Assembly (NCBI GenBank): GCA_002070955.1
Contig: MWEK01000001.1
Span: 144,103-208,102, forward strand
Length of the DNA stretch: 64,000 bases
Source of the DNA: Planctomycetes bacterium ADurb.Bin069
GTDB taxonomy: Bacteria; Planctomycetota; UBA8108; UBA8890; UBA8898
Direction: 5' to 3'
In this document: positions 63,929 to 64,000 of the stretch, piece after piece
Layout of the letters: each line of letters opens with the position of its first letter
How positions within the stretch are numbered: position 1 is the first letter of the stretch
The notes under the pieces: generated by a model
What the model was told of the DNA's origin: nothing
Seen by the model: the letters and a program-made list of their open reading frames with translations, nothing else
The model's database searches: none
Translations under genes and position numbers: made by a program

Positions 63929-64000
63929 TCACCTCGAGAGCAGAAACGTTGAAGAATAAACCGGCTTGGCCAGGGTGGTGTCCTTCTTAAAAGCCTTGAA
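63929..64000 (-). CDS. C-terminal end of a gene, probably another pseudopilin (partial)
   Basis: The last 23 codons of a frame open to the window edge (ending STFLLSR), with TGA at 63929-63931, three bases before the ATG of the PulJ-like gene. The tight spacing implies co-translation in a pilin operon. The visible residues are too few to name a family. Confidence 0.5.
   Translation of the reverse strand, partial: FKAFKKDTTLAKPVYSSTFLLSR

Overview
The window is GC-rich (roughly 70 percent by eye), densely coding on both strands, and consists almost entirely of chromosomal genes. I see no insertion sequence, prophage, CRISPR array, integron or rRNA operon. The organism is a diderm bacterium, most likely a member of the Planctomycetota or a close relative. 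This rests on several traits: an LPS-export ATPase (lptB) and OmpA-type lipoproteins, a long signal peptidase I with a cysteine-pair insert, an FHA-Ser/Thr kinase receptor, a membrane-anchored excisionase-type HTH protein, a W-x-x-PGxGH small membrane protein, and many short exported proteins with coiled coils or HEAT repeats. The assignment is inference from gene content; no 16S rRNA is present.

Layout. 1-7971 (-): a same-strand cluster with a bifunctional class II aldolase/short-chain dehydrogenase, a SorE-like medium-chain dehydrogenase, an exported von Willebrand A protein, a thiolase-like and a FadJ-like protein (both lacking key catalytic residues) and, at the left edge, a truncated RhaT/DMT-type sugar permease. 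8051-13644 (-): U32 protein (RlhA-like), Smr-less MutS2, and a coiled-coil lipoprotein. 13834-16784 (-): a receiver/GAF-like protein and ilvD. 16942-18574 (+): lpdA, then tRNA-Leu(GAG) with a clear promoter and terminator. 18587-21278 (-): Kelch-type lipoprotein and a small Cys4 protein. 21502-28164 (+): dnaE, a YggS-type PLP protein, and the FHA kinase. 28159-33437 (-): folD, mutL and an M16 peptidase pair as one probable operon. 33535-35942 (+): nadD, a polyprenyl synthase, and an unknown membrane protein. 35914-38634 (-): a GalE-like fusion, parvulin, scpB. 38881-42523 (+): rdgB, lepB, lptB and two small membrane proteins. 42593-42966 (+): RNase P RNA. 43009-47383 (-): a zinc-ribbon coiled-coil protein, and the dnaG-rpoD macromolecular-synthesis operon. 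48223-59857 (-): ksgA, two OmpA lipoproteins, HTH membrane protein, small membrane-anchored protein, dnaA, two exported proteins, cinA, tatC with a large insertion, and a coiled-coil membrane protein. 60391-62589 (+): coaE and rho. 62639-64000 (-): a type II secretion-like pseudopilin and the tail of its upstream neighbour.

Central information processing dominates: dnaA, dnaE, dnaG, rpoD, rho, rnpB, mutL, mutS2, ksgA, scpB. It is interleaved with envelope biogenesis: lepB, tatC, lptB, OmpA lipoproteins, parvulin, polyprenyl synthase. Sigma-70-type promoters (TTGxxx, 16-17 bp, TAtaaT-like) can be read directly in front of many units.

No wholly new system stands out. The noteworthy signals are enzymes whose folds are intact but whose catalytic or binding residues have changed (FolD, thiolase, FadJ, GalE-like, the DnaA box-recognition motif), domain insertions or fusions (TatC, signal peptidase, GalE plus a GspE-N-like domain), and two long transcribed leaders or gene-free stretches (47384-48222 and 60114-60390).
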